Shown here: piece by piece, positions 59,951-64,000 of the stretch
Layout: every line of letters begins with the position of its first letter
How positions within the stretch are numbered: the stretch's first letter is position 1
DNA from: Ailanthus altissimus
Taxonomy: Eukaryota; Streptophyta; Magnoliopsida; Sapindales; Simaroubaceae
DNA length: 64,000 bases
Direction: 5' to 3'
NCBI GenBank assembly: GCA_946807835.1
Contig: OX327683.1
Span: 16,187,001 to 16,251,000 of the forward strand
Translations under genes and position numbers: made by a program
Notes under the pieces: generated by a model
Database searches by the model: none
Told to the model about the DNA's origin: nothing
The model's input: the letters and a program-made list of their open reading frames with translations, nothing else

Positions 59951-61622
59951 TGGGCCAGCTATTATTCTATGCACACTCTATTGTTAACGACTGTTCAATC
60001 GCACCTCTGCCAAGTAAGGTATTATTTTTTATAACTCCTAAGTTTTTGCTAGATAATTTTCATCACAACGATAGATCGGTTATTGTCTTGATTTTCACCG
60101 ACTATTGCCATATTTCCACATCAAGCCAACTGTTATTTGATAACTCCCAAAGACTTGGATGTATATTTTTATTCATGCGTTGTTTCAGTTATTATGTGGC
60201 ACTTGTTATTAATGATTGTTTAGTCACATCTTTCGCCAAATCGGCTATTACCATAAGGCACGTCGAGCAGGTTTCTATTTCAATTTATTATAGGAGGATC
60301 AAGTTCGCATGGTTATCATTGGCTCTCAAACAATTGAGCATAATGCCTTATGGTAGTGGGGGACCTACTTGTTTACAACAAAAGCTCACCAAGTTATTTA
60401 TAAATCACTGTTATTATTTAATTATTGCAAGCGGTTCGGTAGTTCGATTAGCTTTTTTTCTTACAAATTTTATTATCATGAACAGCTTCGGCTATGCTAA
60501 AATGCTCTTATTGCAAGTTGCAATTATTATGAGCAGTTCAGTTATACTAACATACTTCTTTTATTGTAAATTCAATATTATAAGTGGTTAGGTTATGTTA
60601 TTGTGCTTTTTACACATATAAGAAAACAAATTCATTGCAAATAGTTATAAGAAGAACAAATCAGCACAAGAACTTGAAGAATAAAATATACTTGCATTTA
60701 TTGGCAAAAGAAATTACAAGAAGTTTCAGACATTACAAGAATTTCAAGCTTTACAAAAAGAAGAGAAAGTGAAGGAGAAAAAAAGAGAATATAGAAGAGA
60801 AGACGACAACTCATGTTGCTGGAGCCGTGTCGGGCACCTCTAAATCCACAAGCAACAGTTACGAACCAATAGACGGAGAAGAAGCCTTTGCACTAGAGAG
60901 ATAGTATGGCAACAACAGAGAAAAATGTAGAATAAAGAGGCAAATGAAGAAAAAGGTAATTATTTATAGACAACAATAGAGCAATCGAGACCGTCCAGAT
61001 CAAATAGATGGACAAGATCAGTAGAAGACCAAAGAATACCTATTAGGATAAGGAGACTTGACGCCTTAGGTTTTCCAGGCTCATTAAATGCGCGTCTATT
61101 CGAAAAGCAGTGACCCAGGTCGTCAGATCCAGCAGATCAACGACTCAAATCATTTCGATAAACTAAACATCGTTTAGAAAGCAAAAAAGACGTGACTTTT
61201 AGGTCTTAGCTACTCTCAGCCACACAATTAAAAGCAGATAAGCAGCTAACGACAAGTTCCTTGTTCAAGAAGCTTTTTACACGGATCAAAGATGACGCTT
61301 GAGAAGATTCATCATTATTACTTGAAGAAAGTTTGGGAGAAGTTACCATTACGTGACAGTAACCCGTCGAGCAGCCATGACATCATCAGATTGAGCTGAC
61401 CAGCTCTGACATCCTCAAACTCAGAAGACAGCCAATCACTTGTGACAGCATAACACCGTATAAAAATTAGTTCGGACCAGCTCAGACAGAGGAGAAATTG
61501 ACAAAAAAATAAGTGAAGAAAGCAAACAGAGATCAGAAGGACGACCGGAATCGGCCATGACAGAATAGAGTTTCCAATTTTGAATGAATCAAAACTAAAA
61601 ACTGGCGGACCTCTATTCCCTC
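59951..61622. other. Probable retroelement 3' untranslated/LTR-like DNA
   Basis: Contains an open frame of 249 codons (59842-60591) that I regard as chance. From about 60830 the DNA turns GC-richer with a TATA-like ACCGTATAAAAATTAG at about 61448-61463, suggesting another diverged LTR whose ends are not visible. Confidence 0.35.
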
Positions 61623-62560
61623 AGAAAATCACCTTTGGGCCTAAGGCCTCCAGCCTCAAAAGAATTTAGCCCCCAAGGGCCCAGCCAGATGTTTTTCTGT
61701 GGGACAATCCTCTTCAGAGCCTACCACTCCTTGCAGAATAACCTACTCCAAAGATAAGCCAATGGTAATAACCATCGGGCTAAGCCTTGGTAGGGCTCGA
61801 CAGTAATTTGAAGCACTTACTCTGCAAGACATGCCAAGATACAGCTAAAACCACCATTTACATACTAACCGGATTGGTTCATTTCAGCACCTGTATAATC
61901 AACGAAAAAATTAGGTCAGAACAGACACCAAGTCAGCTATATACCGAACAGGCCGACCAAGTACAGCTAGTGAAATCACCAAAATACTAACTCTTTGAAA
62001 AGACCTTGGACCACAGCCGAGTCGAACAGAAAGTAACTATTAGAAAAATCGATCCGAGCATATCGAACTTAGCCTTACACTTAACCAAATCCATCGGCGA
62101 AGATAGGCATAAAAAATATGTCAAGAATATGCTTAACGTATATCAGAAAGATATCTAACGTGTAGCAAAAACATGTCAGAAGAAGATCAGCAGAAAGATA
62201 CTTAGCGTGTGACAGAAGCAAAGTCAGACGTATGTTAGGGAATATGCCCAGACAGTCCTCTAAAGATCAGTACTATAAAAAAAAAACACAAAATTTAAGG
62301 ATAATGCCAAAAAAAAAGAATTAGAAATATAAAGGAAAATGGTATTTTTTTTTATTCTCCAACATTTTACTTAACTTTTTCACTAGTCTTTCACTATAAA
62401 AATCATTTCTGATTTAAACATCGGAGAGTTTTAACTGGAACTCGTATAGGCAAAAGCATCACAATAGTTTCACTTGTATTTTACAGGTTCTATCATAGCT
62501 GACAAAAAAGAGAAGACCTAAACTTCTGCAAGCGAGCTTAATTAGGACGAGACCCCAAGT
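61623..62560 (+). repeat. ~1-kb LTR-like direct repeat, copy 2
   Basis: Partner of 52532-53588. A TATA box GTACTATAAAAAAAAA lies at 62270-62286. Ends near GACGAGACCCCAAGTGC (about 62548-62564), where copy 1 continues after its solo-LTR interruption with GACGCAGAGGTCCCGAACG (55504). This supports reading copy 1 as continuing across the insertion. Confidence 0.7.
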
Positions 62561-62599
62561 GCTAATTCTCGTTAATAAATAAATTCAAAACTCGTTGAC

Positions 62600-62982
62600 C
62601 CGAAAAACCATTTTTTTCGATCAACGATTTTAATTTTGAAAACCTAATATTTAGTCCTAAAATAAATATAATTTAGACTCATTTCTTTCCACGTCTTAAA
62701 GACAACAAAGAAAAAAACAAAAATAATTAAAAAAATAAAAAAATCCGAGAAAAATGAAACCAACAAAAATAATATTCCCTACTTGGAATTAAAATCAAAT
62801 GAAATGAAATCAATCCCCAATTCGTACAAACAACTGGTTCAATTCTACTAGCTTTTCCAAATTCGTGAACACAATTACATAAAATTTACTGCCAGTTCTG
62901 CCTATCACGAAACGAAACGTATCGAATCAAAATCAAATCCGTCGTGCCCGTGCCCGCGCCCATCCCAGCTCTTAAATTCACA
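62600..62982 (+). promoter_or_regulatory. Probable PGP1 promoter and 5' UTR
   Basis: About 400 bp between the retroelement island and the PGP1 start codon. AT- and A-rich, with no sharp TATA box recognised. The promoter is inferred from position only. Confidence 0.4.
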
Positions 62983-64000
62983 ATGGCTGCTTCTTCAATC
63001 TGTTCCAATCCATACAAACAACTCGTTCGCCACATCACTACCCGAACGACAGCAACAATAACAATATCTCCTGCTCTCCCAAAGCCAAAACTCTCTCGCC
63101 TTGGGTGTACGATAACGCCGTGCGCACCCCTCCTCTCTCCCCCTGCGCACGTTAGCCTCTACCTCCCTAAATACCTTAACCTATTCCCGCCCTTTTCTAA
63201 CTCCTGCGGCTGCACAATTTACTTCTCTTCTACCACTACTACTACTGCTGCCCGATCCTCAACAAACAAGGGCGGGATTTCCGGGTCGAATTCGGATACT
63301 GATTCTGATACTGGGTCGGGTATTGTGGCTGAGATGGATCAGGGGAACGATAAGGCCGTTAACAGCGATTGGTACTATAACCACCCTCCGCCGTCACCGT
63401 CAATGCAGCAACAGCAACAACCGTCTTCGAAATTTCTTACTTTGCCTACTATCTTAACGCTTGGCCGTGTAGCCGCCGTTCCGCTTCTCATTTGCAGTAC
63501 GTTTGCGTTTTGTTCTTTGTCCAATGTCGTTTCAGTTTTTGTATATTCTCTTTGATGAACTCTTTATGCAAATGATTGCTAAAAGACAAAAACTTATTCA
63601 ACTCTTGACCCAAAAAAGATTGCATAATTAATTTATTAAAATTTGTAATCTTTTTGTCTTCTTGCAATTGGTCTGTATGTATATGATCTGTTTTGTGATA
63701 CTACTAATTGCATTAACCCAAGTCATTTATGAATCGTGTTCTTATTGCCACTGAAACGTATATTTGCTTTGAAATTATATGAAGGCATTGTGTTGATGGT
63801 TTTAACATAATAACAATTTATTTTTTTTCTAGCTTTTTATGTAGATAGTTGGTGGGGAAGGACTGCCACAACGAGTATTTTTATTGCTGCAGCAATCACA
63901 GATTGGCTTGATGGGTACATAGCTCGCAAGGTATACATTAGTCCTTGTGTGCAAAAATTCTTTATTTGTTATTACACACAGTTAATTATAGTGTAGTGAT
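62983..64000 (+). CDS. PGP1: Phosphatidylglycerophosphate synthase (CDP-DAG:glycerol-3-phosphate phosphatidyltransferase), 5' part
   Basis: Catalyses the committed step of phosphatidylglycerol synthesis in plastids and of cardiolipin synthesis in mitochondria (family knowledge). Exon 1 62983-63496 and exon 2 63833-63930 are visible; the rest lies past the window. Start chosen at MAASSICSNPYKQL because it is the first ATG in frame and begins a Ser/Thr/Pro-rich, low-acid leader typical of an organelle transit peptide (~130 residues, also with an SDTDSDTGSG stretch and a Gln run). The enzyme starts at FLTLPTILTLGRVAAVPLLI, a membrane segment, and across the intron (phase 1) continues TFYVDSWWGRTATTSIFIAA and ITDWLDGYIARK. 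DGYIAR is the beginning of the CDP-alcohol phosphotransferase signature (DGxxARx8Gx3Dx3D); its second half is not in the window. Confidence 0.93.

Noticed and set aside
62944..62982. Upstream in-frame GTG start for PGP1
   Set aside because: Non-ATG initiation is unlikely for a plant nuclear gene when ATG at 62983 opens a good transit peptide.

Overview
The window is nuclear DNA from a flowering plant, most likely a eudicot. The evidence is spliced genes with GT-AG introns, AT-rich intergenic DNA, plant-specific gene families (a clock pseudo-response regulator, an RLCK-VII kinase) and dense plant transposable elements. I cannot name the species. Five protein-coding genes can be reconstructed exon by exon: (1) the 3' part of a PRR7-type circadian pseudo-response regulator (+, 8670-17893; first exon(s) not in the window); (2) Elongator subunit ELP6 (-, 29152-27015) with an apparent frameshift in exon 2; (3) a PBL7/CDL1-like receptor-like cytoplasmic kinase (+, 33201-37566, 375 aa); (4) a TBC-domain Rab GTPase-activating protein (-, 48365-38785, 18 exons, 832 aa); (5) the first two exons of a plastid/mitochondrial phosphatidylglycerophosphate synthase PGP1 (+, 62983 to beyond the end).

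Layout. 1-5860: a degraded minus-strand Ty1/copia fragment next to a complete plus-strand copia element (189-bp LTRs, 5-bp target-site duplication ACTTT). 5861-8669: unannotated DNA upstream of the first visible PRR7 exon. 8670-17893: PRR7, whose 6.4-kb intron (9551-15945) holds a tRNA-derived SINE, copia pieces in both orientations, a C20 run and a TRIM element with an inverted partial copy. 18203-19252: 5'-truncated LINE with a 15-bp duplication. 19941-24596: a second, decayed copia element. 24597-27014: AT-rich intergenic DNA. 27015-29152: ELP6. 29153-33200: intergenic, with two related MITEs and an LTR-like remnant. 33201-37566: PBL7-like kinase, carrying a tandem duplication that repeats a splice acceptor. 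38785-48365: Rab-GAP, with a non-autonomous hAT element in one intron. 48366-52531: AT-rich intergenic DNA. 52532-62560: a nested LTR-retrotransposon island: ~1-kb direct repeats, a solo LTR with a 6-bp duplication, Ty3/gypsy gag and integrase-end fragments, another LTR-like block, and 33/66-bp tandem repeats like those of Tat-lineage 3' untranslated regions. 62983-64000: start of PGP1.

The five host genes have unrelated jobs (circadian transcription, tRNA wobble modification, immune/brassinosteroid kinase signalling, membrane traffic, phospholipid synthesis) and do not form a pathway or cluster. I found no convincing new multi-gene system. The most useful observations are gene-structure anomalies (ELP6 frameshift, decoy exon in the kinase, missing PRR7 5' exons) and the well-delimited mobile elements.
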